A model generated the notes under the pieces. The model saw nothing but the letters and a program-made list of their open reading frames with translations, made no database searches and was not told the DNA's origin. Shown one piece after another: positions 21,903 through 30,312 of a DNA stretch of 64,000 nt. Positions within the stretch are counted from its first letter, which is position 1; each line of letters starts with the position of its first letter. Origin of the DNA: Pandoraea apista (lineage in GTDB: Bacteria > Pseudomonadota > Gammaproteobacteria > Burkholderiales > Burkholderiaceae). The stretch covers positions 1,488,001-1,552,000 of the forward strand of contig NZ_CP013481.2 of NCBI RefSeq assembly GCF_001465595.2. The letters are read 5' to 3'. The translations under genes and the position numbers were made by a program.

Positions 21903-23615
21903 TCAGTGGGCGTCGAACGGCAGACGAATCTGCGCGGGGTCTTCAGGACGGGGTTGGCGGCGGCGCAACAACGCCACTGCACGTTTGCTGGGAGGCTTCT
22001 CCGGCGGCTCGACAGGACTCAGGCGAAACGCCGGGCGGCTGAGTTGCAGAACGACCAACGGGGTGTGAGCGCGGCGTGCGGGGGTGGGGGTGGGCCCGGG
22101 CGACGGCAGGACGGCAGTGTCGGTCGCAGCCGGATCGCTCGCCTGCCGCGACGCCGCGAGGCGCCGGCCCAGCAAACGATAGATGTCGGGATCGAAGCCC
22201 GTCACCGCCGGCATGCTGTCGACCAGAGTGTCCAGTGCCTCGCGGGATGTCACGCTGCCGAGATATTGCCAACGGTCGATGACGTGGTATTCCACGTCGT
22301 CGGCGCGAGTCCCGGTGCCGTGTTCTTCAATCGCGATGGGGCCATCGTAGGGCCAGGTGTCGAGTTGCAGGGTGGTGAGGGCGTCGCGCACCCGCGCGGT
22401 ATGTGCGGCAAGCGGCACATCGCCTACGCACGCGCCGTCGCATCGTTTGACCTGATAGCCAAAGCAGGGACGTCCGCCCGCCGCTTTCTCGAGCCCGAGT
22501 TGCGCGCAGCATAGACGATGCTCGTCGGCCAGCGCCCGAAGCGCACTCTCGGCACTCGCGCGCGACGAGAAGGTGCCATACAGCGCTTCGGCACTGGCGA
22601 AGTCGACCGTCTTCGCGCTCACGAGTTGGGGGGGGGCGCTATCGGCTGCGAGTTGCCAACTATAGAGACTCGACGTGCGACGCAACTGACGGTTATGCAC
22701 CGGCTGCAATTGCTTGACCAATTGCGATTCCAACAGCAACGCACCCAGTTCACCTGTGGTTTGGCGCGCCTCAACGCGGCGGATTTCCTGCGAGATGCGC
22801 AAGTCCTTTGCGACTTGGTGATCGCTGGAAAAATGCGAGCGCACGCGTGACCGGATATCGACACTCTTGCCGACGTAAAGCAGTGTGTCGCCTTCGCCGT
22901 AGAAGAGATAAACGCCGGGACTGTCGGGCAGTGCGTCGATCGCTTCGTCCGGCAACTGCGGCGGCTGGCTCGAGCGTTTGGTGACCCGCTGCACAGCTTG
23001 GCCGATCAGATCGGGCGCATAAATCGTGTGGAGTTTCTGCCAGAATTGCCAGAGCAGATCGGCGTCCGCGAGCGCGCGGTGGCGGCCCAGCGGGGTGAGG
23101 CCGAAGCGTGCAATCAGGGCGTCCAGCCCATGACGGGCCGCCGAGGGAAACAGCAGACGCGAGAGTCGCACCGTGCAAAGTACGTCCGCCTGAAAGCTGA
23201 TGCCGGCGCGCCGGAACTCGTTCTTGAGAAAGCCGTAGTCGAAGCGCGCATTGTGGGCGACGAACAGCTTGCCGTGCAGGCGTTCCGCCAGTCCTTCCGC
23301 CAACGTTGCGAACGACGGCTGACCGCGCACCATCTCGTTGGTGATCCCCGTCAATTGCTGGATGAACGGCGGAATCGGTTCGGCCGGATCCAGCAAAGTG
23401 CTCCATTGTTCGACACCGTGCGGGCCGACTTCGACAACGCCGATCTCAGTGATGCGGTCCTCGAGGGCGTTGCCGCCGGTCGTCTCCAGATCGACGAAGA
23501 CCATCGGTGCGGGCAGGGAGCGGGCAAGGGCATCCGGGTCCATGACCTCGGACGCGACTTGTGTGCTGGCGTCCTCGACAGCGAATTCGGGCACTTCCTG
23601 AACCTCGTTGACCAT
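21903..23615 (-). CDS. DnaQ-type 3'-5' exonuclease fused to GIY-YIG (UvrC/Cho-like) nuclease
   Basis: A 570-aa fusion. Residues 35-200 are a DEDDh exonuclease: Exo I is VDLETTG (Asp42, Glu44), Exo II is NARFDYGFL and Exo III is HRALADAD. Residues about 228-310 are a GIY-YIG endonuclease (GVYLFYGEGDTLLYVGKS, then RSRVRSHF) like UvrC N-terminal/Cho, followed by a cysteine-bearing UvrC-like region and a low-complexity tail. Cho performs the 3' incision in nucleotide excision repair. The gene lies 18 nt after an unknown gene that has a LexA box in front, so SOS induction is likely, as for E. coli cho. The ATG lacks a strong Shine-Dalgarno. Confidence 0.88.
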   Translation of the reverse strand: MVNEVQEVPEFAVEDASTQVASEVMDPDALARSLPAPMVFVDLETTGGNALEDRITEIGVVEVGPHGVEQWSTLLDPAEPIPPFIQQLTGITNEMVRGQPSFATLAEGLAERLHGKLFVAHNARFDYGFLKNEFRRAGISFQADVLCTVRLSRLLFPSAARHGLDALIARFGLTPLGRHRALADADLLWQFWQKLHTIYAPDLIGQAVQRVTKRSSQPPQLPDEAIDALPDSPGVYLFYGEGDTLLYVGKSVDIRSRVRSHFSSDHQVAKDLRISQEIRRVEARQTTGELGALLLESQLVKQLQPVHNRQLRRTSSLYSWQLAADSAPPQLVSAKTVDFASAEALYGTFSSRASAESALRALADEHRLCCAQLGLEKAAGGRPCFGYQVKRCDGACVGDVPLAAHTARVRDALTTLQLDTWPYDGPIAIEEHGTGTRADDVEYHVIDRWQYLGSVTSREALDTLVDSMPAVTGFDPDIYRLLGRRLAASRQASDPAATDTAVLPSPGPTPTPARRAHTPLVVLQLSRPAFRLSPVEPPEKPPSKRAVALLRRRQPRPEDPAQIRLPFDAH

Positions 23616-23633
23616 AGTGATGAATGGCGGTGC

Positions 23634-24185
23634 TCAGGCGGCACACACCGGGCCGCTCGAACCCGGGCAGCGCGCGGCGATGGGCCGCACCGATCCACCC
23701 GCAGCGAACGACGAGGTGTCGTCACCGTGCAGGCGCTCACTGGCGAAGGCCTCGTCGAATACTGTCTCGAATGCGGCGGCGATGGCGCGAAACACTGCCG
23801 GCGCTGCGGCATCCGGCCAGTGCAGATCGACGGGCGCGTCGAGCGACGGCAGTTCGCCGTTGCGGCGCAGGGCCTCGTCGCCGGGCAGGCGTAGCAGGCG
23901 CGCAAGCACCCATGGCTCATGGCGGGCGTGCAGCCCGATATCGGCCTCCGCTTCATCGGCGATGGCCACGAGCGTGCGCCAGTCCAGTGCCGGTGTCAGG
24001 ACGACCGCCCCCGATTTGTCAGACTCGCTCGCCCGCGTGCCGGTTGCCGTGGCGGCGTATGGCGACGCGGCCTCCGTCATGCCCGAACGTTGCTGCGCGT
24101 AACGTGCGGCGATCTCGCGCACGATGCCGGCAAGATCGCGTTCGGCGGCGTTCAGCGCCAGTTGATCCCAGTCGATGATTTCCAT
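23634..24185 (-). CDS. Hypothetical protein, first gene of the LexA-box operon
   Basis: A 183-aa protein of no family I recognise. It is acidic, alanine-rich and mostly helical, with a probable disordered stretch at residues 35-58 and a conserved-looking core (DWRTLVAIADEAEADIGLHARHEPW). No signal peptide or membrane segment is present. The ATG at 24185 has a good GAGGAA site about 7 nt upstream. A LexA box lies 30-45 nt upstream and the Cho-like nuclease gene follows after 18 nt, so a DNA-damage role is inferred from context only. Confidence 0.7.
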   Translation of the reverse strand: MEIIDWDQLALNAAERDLAGIVREIAARYAQQRSGMTEAASPYAATATGTRASESDKSGAVVLTPALDWRTLVAIADEAEADIGLHARHEPWVLARLLRLPGDEALRRNGELPSLDAPVDLHWPDAAAPAVFRAIAAAFETVFDEAFASERLHGDDTSSFAAGGSVRPIAARCPGSSGPVCAA

Positions 24186-24214
24186 AAGACATTCCTCGAT
24201 TGGGGGATATGATA

Positions 24215-24230
24215 CTGTATAAAACCACAG
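24215..24230 (-). promoter_or_regulatory. LexA (SOS) box
   Basis: CTGT-N8-ACAG (24215-24218 and 24227-24230), flanked by TA and TG, so the 20-bp context differs from the enterobacterial consensus at only a few spacer positions. It sits upstream of the 183-aa/nuclease operon, and also 100 nt upstream of the divergent GST gene. Confidence 0.8.
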
Positions 24231-24329
24231 TGTGCGAGAGACGTGGCCTCGTTAGCCTGACGGGGTCGCCGCCGGCGTCGCTGCGTGTAATACTCTGCGC
24301 CATTCCCATTGCGCAGGAGCCTGCCCTCG

Positions 24330-25049
24330 ATGTTGACCCTGTACACCTTTGGCCCGGCATTCGGGCTTCCGGACGCCAGCCCGTTCGTCGTCAAGGCGGA
24401 AATGCTGCTCAAGCTCGCCGGATTGCCGTATCAGACGGATCGTGGTGGTTTTCGGCGCGCACCCAAGGGCAAACTGCCCTATATCGACGACAACGGCGAG
24501 ATCGTGGCGGACTCGACACTGATCCGGTTGCACATCGAACGCAAATACGGGTTCGACTTCGATGCAGGCCTGACACCTGAGCAACGGGGGGCGGCGTGGA
24601 TGTTCGAGAAGGCGTTGGAGGACCATTTCTACTGGCATGTAGTGCAGGCGCGCTGGTGCAACGAGGAGAACTTCGCCAGAGGCCCCGCCTCGTTCTTCAA
24701 GGCAATTCCCTGGCCGGTGCGTCCGATGGCTCAGGCATTCATCCGCCGCAAGATCCGGGGCACCTTGCACGGGCAAGGAACCGGGCGTTATACGCCGCAG
24801 GAGCAAGCACAACTGCTCAAGCGCGGCGCGCAGGCCGCAGCCCAGTTGCTGGGTGACAAACCGTACTTTTTTGGACGGTCGCCGTGCGGCGCCGATGCCA
24901 CCGCGTTTGGTTTCATCGCAAGCGCCATGTCGCCGCACTTCCGGATGACGCTGCGCGACGAGATCGAAAACCATCCGAATCTGACCGAGTACGTGGCGCG
25001 CATGCGCCGCGAGTTCTTCGCCGACGCGAGCGATGGCTCTCACGCCTGA
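24330..25049 (+). CDS. Glutathione S-transferase family protein (FAXC/metaxin-like)
   Basis: A 239-aa GST-fold protein. The thioredoxin-like N-domain starts LTLYTFGPAFGLPDASPFVVKAEMLLKLAGL and has the cis-proline region KGKLPYIDDNGEIVADSTLI. The C-domain is all-helical and contains the DATAFGFIASAM signature of the failed-axon-connections/metaxin-like GST branch. The start at 24330 follows an AGGAG at 10 nt. Such proteins are cytoplasmic and their substrates are usually unknown. It shares its upstream region with the LexA-box operon, but there is no evidence that it is SOS-controlled. Confidence 0.85.
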   Translation: MLTLYTFGPAFGLPDASPFVVKAEMLLKLAGLPYQTDRGGFRRAPKGKLPYIDDNGEIVADSTLIRLHIERKYGFDFDAGLTPEQRGAAWMFEKALEDHFYWHVVQARWCNEENFARGPASFFKAIPWPVRPMAQAFIRRKIRGTLHGQGTGRYTPQEQAQLLKRGAQAAAQLLGDKPYFFGRSPCGADATAFGFIASAMSPHFRMTLRDEIENHPNLTEYVARMRREFFADASDGSHA

Positions 25050-25114
25050 GCCGTCCGAGCCGGGGTTGTGTGGCTAAGGCAAGCGAGGTTGGGTGGGGCA
25101 GGGCAGGCGCAGCG

Positions 25115-26293
25115 TCAGCCCGCCTCGGACGCGGTCTCGTCGCTTGAGAGAACGTCCGAGAGCACGAGGTTGCGTCCGGAGATCTTTGCGGCGTACAACG
25201 CCCGATCGGCGCGCATGCACAGCGCTTCGAGGCTTTCGTGTTCGTGCCACGTCGCCACACCGCCGCTGAGCGTGTAATGACAGACGCCGAACGGACCGGC
25301 CACCAGATGGCGGCTCGCCTGAGTGCGCAGCCGCTCGGCAATGCGAATGGCGCCGGGGGTATCCGTGCCCGGCAGTAACACCGCGAACTCCTCTCCTCCC
25401 AATCGCCCGAACACGTCGCCTTCGCGCAAGCTATCTCGCACGAGCTTCACGAATTCGCGCAGCACCGTGTCGCCGCCTGCGTGGCCATGCGTGTCGTTGA
25501 TTTGCTTGAAGTGATCGAGGTCGATCACCACGATCGACAGCGGCCAGCTGCGCGCGAGGGCGCGTGCCATTTCCTGACGGGCCAGCAGGTCGAAGTGTTT
25601 GCGCGAAAGCGCGCCGGTCAGGTAGTCGCGATTGGCGGCCTCTTCGGCGGTGGCGAGCATGGCGTCGTGGATCATCATGACCGCCCCCATCGTCATGGCA
25701 GGCATGACGATCGTGCCGATCGTGAGCATGACGGCGTTGAACATGGTCGGTGCAAATAACTCCGGACCGGGCGCCGGCGTCAGACCGAAGATTGCGCCAC
25801 GGACCGCATGCCCGATGGCGAACACCGTCGCAAGGCCTGCCGTCAACCAATAGTTATAGGGATGGCGGCGCGGCGGGATGTGGCGCGCAATGAGCAGCGC
25901 CGTGGCGAGCAGCATCGCGGCGTGATAGGCGGAGACAACGACCACCCGCACTTGCGGATTGTCCGTGCCGTAGAACCACACGAGTATCGCTGCCGCGAGC
26001 ACGCCCAGCGACGCCCCCAGCCACCGCCAATGGGGCGGCTGGCCGAGAAAGCGGGCGCATCCGGCGTAATAAAACAACAAGCCACCGGCGAGCGCGATAT
26101 TGGCAAAAGGCACCGACAGGAAGTCGGGCACAACGCCACGCAGGGCGAATAGCGGCAGGGCGATCAGCACCGCCACGTTGGCGATGCACCATTCGCGCAC
26201 GCCCGCCACGCGTGAGCGTAGAAGAGAACCCACGATCAGCAACATCATGAAGCTGAGCAGTGAGGTGATCGCGAGCAGGGACGTCGTCAACAT
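25115..26293 (-). CDS. Membrane-anchored diguanylate cyclase (GGDEF)
   Basis: A 392-aa protein with six or seven N-terminal transmembrane helices (residues 1-205) and a C-terminal GGDEF domain (about 225-385). The active loop is RLGGEEFAVLLP (GGEEF variant, catalytically competent), preceded by DHFKQINDTHGHAGGD, the standard metal and substrate-binding segment. It makes cyclic di-GMP at the inner membrane in response to an unknown signal. I see no RxxD inhibitory site directly before GGEEF. The ATG at 26293 is preferred to the TTG at 26305; neither has a good Shine-Dalgarno. It is convergent with the GST gene. Confidence 0.92.
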   Translation of the reverse strand: MLTTSLLAITSLLSFMMLLIVGSLLRSRVAGVREWCIANVAVLIALPLFALRGVVPDFLSVPFANIALAGGLLFYYAGCARFLGQPPHWRWLGASLGVLAAAILVWFYGTDNPQVRVVVVSAYHAAMLLATALLIARHIPPRRHPYNYWLTAGLATVFAIGHAVRGAIFGLTPAPGPELFAPTMFNAVMLTIGTIVMPAMTMGAVMMIHDAMLATAEEAANRDYLTGALSRKHFDLLARQEMARALARSWPLSIVVIDLDHFKQINDTHGHAGGDTVLREFVKLVRDSLREGDVFGRLGGEEFAVLLPGTDTPGAIRIAERLRTQASRHLVAGPFGVCHYTLSGGVATWHEHESLEALCMRADRALYAAKISGRNLVLSDVLSSDETASEAG

Positions 26294-26412
26294 GGCGATG
26301 ACCAACGGGGGGGAACGGGCATTTGTTGTGCATTGTAATGTACGCCGCTGCGCGCGTTACACGCCAGTAGAATGGCCGGGTTAGTCTTTCTCGTTTCAAG
26401 GAGTTTGCGTCA

Positions 26413-26973
26413 ATGTTGACGACACAGTCATTCGCGTCGGATCGTTCCCGTCACGCCCGCCGCTTCGGTCTCTTGCGCGCATTGGCGCTGGCCGCGAGCG
26501 TGGCCGGCAGCCTGAGCGCTTTGCCGGTACAGGCGCAGCAGGAGCCGCTACAGCGTCGCATGACGCAGCCGCCGCTGTTTTCCTCCCCCGCCAGCGGCGC
26601 GAAGGCGCCAGCCGCAGACATCAATCGCGACATGCGCCCGGCGCTTGAGGCCGCCAACCTCTGGCTCGGACTCACCGATATCAATCGCGGGAAGCAAAGC
26701 TGGGAGCAGGCGGCACCCGTGTTTCAGCGCTCCACGTCCGCCGATGACTGGGCGCAGAGCCTGCAGGCGGCCCGCTTGCCGTTGGGCAAAGTGAAGTCGC
26801 GCAAGACCGCGGACGCCGTCTTTACGCGCACGATTCCAGGGCAACCGGATGGCGAATATGTGGTGATTCAGTACGACACGGCTTTCGAGAAGAAAGCCGA
26901 TGCGCATGAGATGGTGACGATGGTTCTGGGCATCGACAACCGCTGGCGGGTGGCGGGATATCTGGTGCGCTGA
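26413..26973 (+). CDS. DUF4019 domain-containing exported protein
   Basis: A 186-aa protein with an N-terminal signal peptide (basic start, hydrophobic stretch to about residue 41, AQA-Q cleavage) and a DUF4019 domain (about 75-186): AANLWLGLTDINRGKQSWEQAAPVFQ and later GEYVVIQYDTAFEKKADAHEMVTMV and RWRVAGYLVR. DUF4019 proteins are small periplasmic proteins of unknown role. AGGAG lies 10 nt before the ATG. It converges with the GntR gene after 25 nt with no visible terminator. Confidence 0.88.
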   Translation: MLTTQSFASDRSRHARRFGLLRALALAASVAGSLSALPVQAQQEPLQRRMTQPPLFSSPASGAKAPAADINRDMRPALEAANLWLGLTDINRGKQSWEQAAPVFQRSTSADDWAQSLQAARLPLGKVKSRKTADAVFTRTIPGQPDGEYVVIQYDTAFEKKADAHEMVTMVLGIDNRWRVAGYLVR

Positions 26974-26998
26974 ACGGTGCGCCTCGCCGGGTGCGGAG

Positions 26999-27637
26999 TC
27001 AGCGCGGCAGCGCGGGCTCCACGATACCGCGCGTGGTCTCGACGTGGGCGCGTGCGATCTGCTCGGCCCGTTCTTCGTCGTGGGCGCGCAGGGCGGCGAG
27101 CAATTCACGGTGCTGGGCGTTGGTGGCGCTCAGTTGTTCGTCGGAGAACATCACGGGAATACGCAACGCCCAGTAATAGAACTGGGTGCGCTCGTGAAAC
27201 TGCGCCAGCACCACGTTATCGGCGGCTTTTACGATCAGATCGTGAAATTCCGTATTCAGGCGATTGATAGCAAGACGCGGCAAGTCACTGCCCGGCTCCA
27301 TCTGGTCGATGAGCGCGGCCAGGGCATCGCACGTTTCGGGGGAGATCTTCCGGGCGGCGAGCCGTGCCGTTTCCGCTTCGATGGCCACACGGCTCTCGAA
27401 GATGGCATGGACTTGCAGATGATCGATGCCCTGCACTTCCCACCCGCGATTGCGGGCGATGAAACCCTCGCCTTGCAGAATGAGCAAGGCCTCACGTACG
27501 GGCGTGCGGCCAACGCCGAGCCGTTGAATCAGATCGTCTTCGATGAGGCGCTGCCCCGGCTTGAGTTCCGAGGTGAGAATCATGCTGCGGATTTTGGTCC
27601 GCACATCTCCAGTAATCAGGTTGCTGGGCGCTTTCAT
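26999..27637 (-). CDS. GntR-family transcriptional regulator (FadR/FCD subfamily)
   Basis: A 212-aa regulator with an N-terminal winged HTH (residues 8-70, containing LGVGRTPVREALLILQGEGF) and an FCD ligand domain (75-205). The metal-binding histidine positions of FCD are present in FHDLI and the later NAQHRELLAAL and HVETT. Such regulators sense small organic acids or amino acids. No catabolic gene lies next to it in this window, so the target cannot be assigned. Confidence 0.92.
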   Translation of the reverse strand: MKAPSNLITGDVRTKIRSMILTSELKPGQRLIEDDLIQRLGVGRTPVREALLILQGEGFIARNRGWEVQGIDHLQVHAIFESRVAIEAETARLAARKISPETCDALAALIDQMEPGSDLPRLAINRLNTEFHDLIVKAADNVVLAQFHERTQFYYWALRIPVMFSDEQLSATNAQHRELLAALRAHDEERAEQIARAHVETTRGIVEPALPR

Positions 27638-28070
27638 CTAATGCTTGTCTTCCATTGAGCGGCGCGCGCGCCGTGTACTTCGGCGAGATGCCGCAGCCAT
27701 GCCCGTCCAGAACACGGGCCGCGTTCAGCGGGCACCCCATGCCGCAGCGGATTTTACCGAGTTTCTTTCCGCGCCTTCAAAACCCTTCCCCGGAACCTCA
27801 CCGTCGTGGCAGCCATGCATGCAATGCATCAATGGCATCAGATTTCGCGCAATTCTTTCGGTTTCCGAAGCGAGTGCTCGCTTATACGGGCGTTTGAAGC
27901 GTCTGAAAATACAATAACGCCCGCCATAGCGGGGTTCGCGCTCACTCACTTGTTGTGTGAATACCTGCCGTCATGGCGTTGCGGGTACCGAAACATACGT
28001 CGCGCTTGAGGGCAACAAAAATGATGAAGATGTGAACCAGCGGTGCTGAATAACCCTGGGTCAGGAGGGG
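27638..28070. other. Intergenic region with no gene seen
   Basis: 433 nt between gntR and a small hypothetical gene. Short overlapping ORFs have no family features and codon use unlike neighbours. It includes a TGCATGCAATGCAT palindrome-like patch near 27815-27830. It probably carries the gntR promoter, but I cannot place it. Confidence 0.5.
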
Positions 28071-28349
28071 TTATCGATCGATGTCGAGTTTTCTTTCTAC
28101 GCACCAAATGTCGCGCTCGCCGGTAGGTTTGAGCCGCCAGTGCTTGGCGGGAAGCTGCGCGCCCGCCGTCGTTCGGTAGGGCGCGACATCCAGTGTCAGC
28201 GAGCCATCGGCGAAACACTGGTACTGGCCGGCGCTGCCTGCGCCATCGCTGAATTCCAGGATCACGTTACCCGCCGGTGCTTTCGGCCCCTCAAGCGCTG
28301 TTAGTCGTGCGCCAGGGTAGAGATGGGTGTGATGCACATGAAATCGCAT
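28071..28349 (-). CDS. Small hypothetical protein (92 aa)
   Basis: A 92-aa protein that I do not assign to a family. It starts MRFHVHHTHLYPGARLT and ends VERKLDIDR, with a central GQYQCFADGSLTLDVAPYRT beta-rich part; no signal peptide or membrane helix. The composition is balanced and the frame is intact, with an A/T-rich promoter-like region immediately upstream (28370-28440), which supports a real gene. It is divergent from the DUF4148 gene. Confidence 0.55.
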   Translation of the reverse strand: MRFHVHHTHLYPGARLTALEGPKAPAGNVILEFSDGAGSAGQYQCFADGSLTLDVAPYRTTAGAQLPAKHWRLKPTGERDIWCVERKLDIDR

Positions 28350-28389
28350 TCGCCGCCCTCCCGCTCAATAATTGCTAAATTAGAAATAA

Positions 28390-28418
28390 TTGATTATTAA
28401 CGTTGGTATTTATTATTA
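28390..28418 (+). promoter_or_regulatory. Candidate promoter of the DUF4148 gene
   Basis: TTGATT (28390-28395), 17-nt spacer, TTATTA (28413-28418), in a strongly A/T-rich island of about 70 nt, unusual in this GC-rich chromosome. Overlapping -10 alternatives exist. Confidence 0.45.
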
Positions 28419-28492
28419 ATATGCGCACTAATAGACTGTAACTGTCGACGATGAATCAAGCATCGCCCCCTTCAAAAGACAGGAGAAAGACC

Positions 28493-28801
28493 ATGAAGCG
28501 CACTCTTATTACCTCAGCCCTGATTTCTACCATGCTGGCTGTGTCGGCCGGCTCGGCCTTTGCCAGCGATGCTTTCGACGGCCCGTCGGAATTCTCGTGG
28601 GTGCCCCAAACCAGCGTACTCACCCGTGCCCAAGTTCGTGAAGAACTGATTCAGGCCCAGAAGGCCGGCCTCGTGGTTCAACACGATACCGTGTATCCGA
28701 AGGCTGCGCCCAGCGCCCAACCGGCAACTGCCGCAGCCCCGGTGGCAGCCGGTTCGGTCGGCGGCTTGCAACGTGCCGGCACGACCTACTTCGGTAACTA
28801 A
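28493..28801 (+). CDS. DUF4148 domain-containing small exported protein
   Basis: A 102-aa protein with a clear signal peptide (MKRTLITSALISTMLAVSAGSAFA) and the DUF4148 core TRAQVREELIQAQKAGLVV followed by a YPKA turn, then a low-complexity Ala/Pro tail. DUF4148 proteins are abundant small periplasmic proteins of Burkholderiaceae with no known function. The start at 28493 was chosen because AGGAG lies 7 nt before it; an upstream ATG at 28451 would bury the signal peptide. A perfect hairpin follows 10 nt after the stop. Confidence 0.88.
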   Translation: MKRTLITSALISTMLAVSAGSAFASDAFDGPSEFSWVPQTSVLTRAQVREELIQAQKAGLVVQHDTVYPKAAPSAQPATAAAPVAAGSVGGLQRAGTTYFGN

Positions 28802-28810
28802 GCCTCACCA

Positions 28811-28853
28811 CGGCACGCGACCGCCCCGGATCGCCGGGCGCGGTCGCGTGCCG
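28811..28853 (+). terminator. Hairpin terminator after DUF4148 gene
   Basis: Perfect 14-bp arms CGGCACGCGACCGC and its complement (28811-28824, 28840-28853), with an inner CCCGG/CCGGG stem. No T run follows, so termination may depend on Rho or be weak. Confidence 0.6.
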
Positions 28854-29016
28854 CTTGCATTGCGGCGTTGACCTCCTTTTCAGGAACGTTAGCGTCGGCA
28901 GCCAGACCGTTTGACATCGCATTGCGATCTCTCGGTATCGTCTGCGATGCCGAAGGCAACGCCGGTGATCTCCTGCTGGCTCCTGTCGCTGTGCGTGGTT
29001 TCGCGCACAGGACTTT

Positions 29017-29041
29017 CCCGTCGCACTTGCGGCGGGCTTTT
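29017..29041 (+). terminator. Rho-independent terminator of an unidentified short transcript
   Basis: CCCGTCGC and GCGGCGGG pair (one G-T) around the loop ACTT, followed by CTTTTT. No gene ends here, and the hydrolase starts about 90 nt downstream, so it may end a small RNA or act as an attenuator. Confidence 0.6.
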
Positions 29042-29129
29042 TGCGTGACGTCCACCTACGGAGACTGCGTGGCACAATCGCGTCATTCCGCTTTGTGCCA
29101 CTTCGCGTGCTGCGGCGCGCTTATCTCTC

Positions 29130-30239
29130 ATGACGTTATCGCTTAGCCTGCGCGCGCGCCGTGTGTCGCAACAAGCCGTTGCGGCGCTACGGGCGGGCGC
29201 CTTCGTCAGCCTTACCGCCCTCGTTGTTCTGAACGTAGCCCTGAGCGCTACGCCTGCGCGTGCTGCGCAGACCGCATCTGACAACGTGCAAAGCAACGCC
29301 GGTCCGGCCTATGGCCCAGAGTTGCAGGGCTTCGACTATCCCTATCCGGTCAATCGATTCGACTTCACGTCGCAGCGCCTGCCGTTGCATATGGCGTATC
29401 TCGATGTGAAACCCGAGCAAGCCAATGGGCGCACCGTCGTGCTGCTGCACGGCAAGAACTTCTGTGCCGCCACTTGGCGGGAGACCATCGACACGCTGGC
29501 CAGCGCGGGCTATCGCGTAATCGCACCGGATCAGATCGGCTTCTGCAAGTCGAGCAAGCCGGCCCAGTATCAGTACAGCTTCCAGCAACTCGCGAACAAC
29601 ACGCATGCGCTGCTGGCATCGCTGGGCATCAAGACGGCAACCATCGTGGGGCACTCGACAGGGGGCATGCTGGCGGCGCGCTATGCACTGATGTATCCGA
29701 ACGAGACGCAGCAACTGGTGCTCGTCAATCCGATCGGTCTGGAAGACTGGAAGGCGTTGGGGGTGCCGTCGAAGACCGTGGACGAGTGGTACGACCGGGA
29801 GTTACGCACCACGGCGGCGGGCATTCGCCGTTATGAGCAGGCGACGTACTACGCCGGACAATGGAGCGATCGTTACGAGCCGTGGGTGCAGATGCTGGCG
29901 GGCATGTATCGAGGACAGGGGAAGCGTATCGTCGCGTGGAACTCGGCGTTGCTCTACGACATGATCTATACGCAACCGGTGGTCTACGAGTTGGGGCAGA
30001 TTCGGGTGCCGACCTTGTTGCTCATCGGTGACAAAGACACCACGGCCATCGGCAAGGACTTCTCGCCGCCGGAGGTGCAGGCGCGAATCGGACACTACCC
30101 CGCGCTCGCGAAGGCGACACAAGCCGCCATTCCCGGCGCGACGCTGGTGGAGTTTCCCGAACTCGGCCACGCGCCGCAGATGCAAGATCCGGCAACGTTC
30201 CACAAGGCGCTGCTCAGCGGTCTGGCGGCGGTGCGTTAA
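29130..30239 (+). CDS. Exported alpha/beta hydrolase
   Basis: A 369-aa serine hydrolase with an N-terminal signal or anchor (hydrophobic residues 24-48, ending ATPARAA). Catalytic features: oxyanion strand VLLHGKNFCAATW, nucleophile elbow GHSTGG, acid in LLIGDKDTT and histidine in PELGHAPQM. The fold and motif spacing resemble epoxide-hydrolase/haloperoxidase-like esterases. It probably acts in the periplasm on an ester or lactone; the substrate is unknown. No clear Shine-Dalgarno precedes the ATG at 29130. Confidence 0.88.
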   Translation: MTLSLSLRARRVSQQAVAALRAGAFVSLTALVVLNVALSATPARAAQTASDNVQSNAGPAYGPELQGFDYPYPVNRFDFTSQRLPLHMAYLDVKPEQANGRTVVLLHGKNFCAATWRETIDTLASAGYRVIAPDQIGFCKSSKPAQYQYSFQQLANNTHALLASLGIKTATIVGHSTGGMLAARYALMYPNETQQLVLVNPIGLEDWKALGVPSKTVDEWYDRELRTTAAGIRRYEQATYYAGQWSDRYEPWVQMLAGMYRGQGKRIVAWNSALLYDMIYTQPVVYELGQIRVPTLLLIGDKDTTAIGKDFSPPEVQARIGHYPALAKATQAAIPGATLVEFPELGHAPQMQDPATFHKALLSGLAAVR

Positions 30240-30312
30240 GCCCGCCCCAAGGCGTGAATTCAATCAGACCACGCAAACGCCGGCCGCGCGCACCGGCAAC
30301 CCCGGCGATGCA

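Larger units (their letters stand above)
28802..29129. other. Intergenic region with hairpins before the hydrolase gene
   Basis: 328 nt between DUF4148 and the hydrolase. It contains the DUF4148 hairpin (28811-28853) and a second terminator-like hairpin (29017-29041), leaving about 160 nt between them that could be a small transcript. No protein-coding ORF is convincing. Confidence 0.5.
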
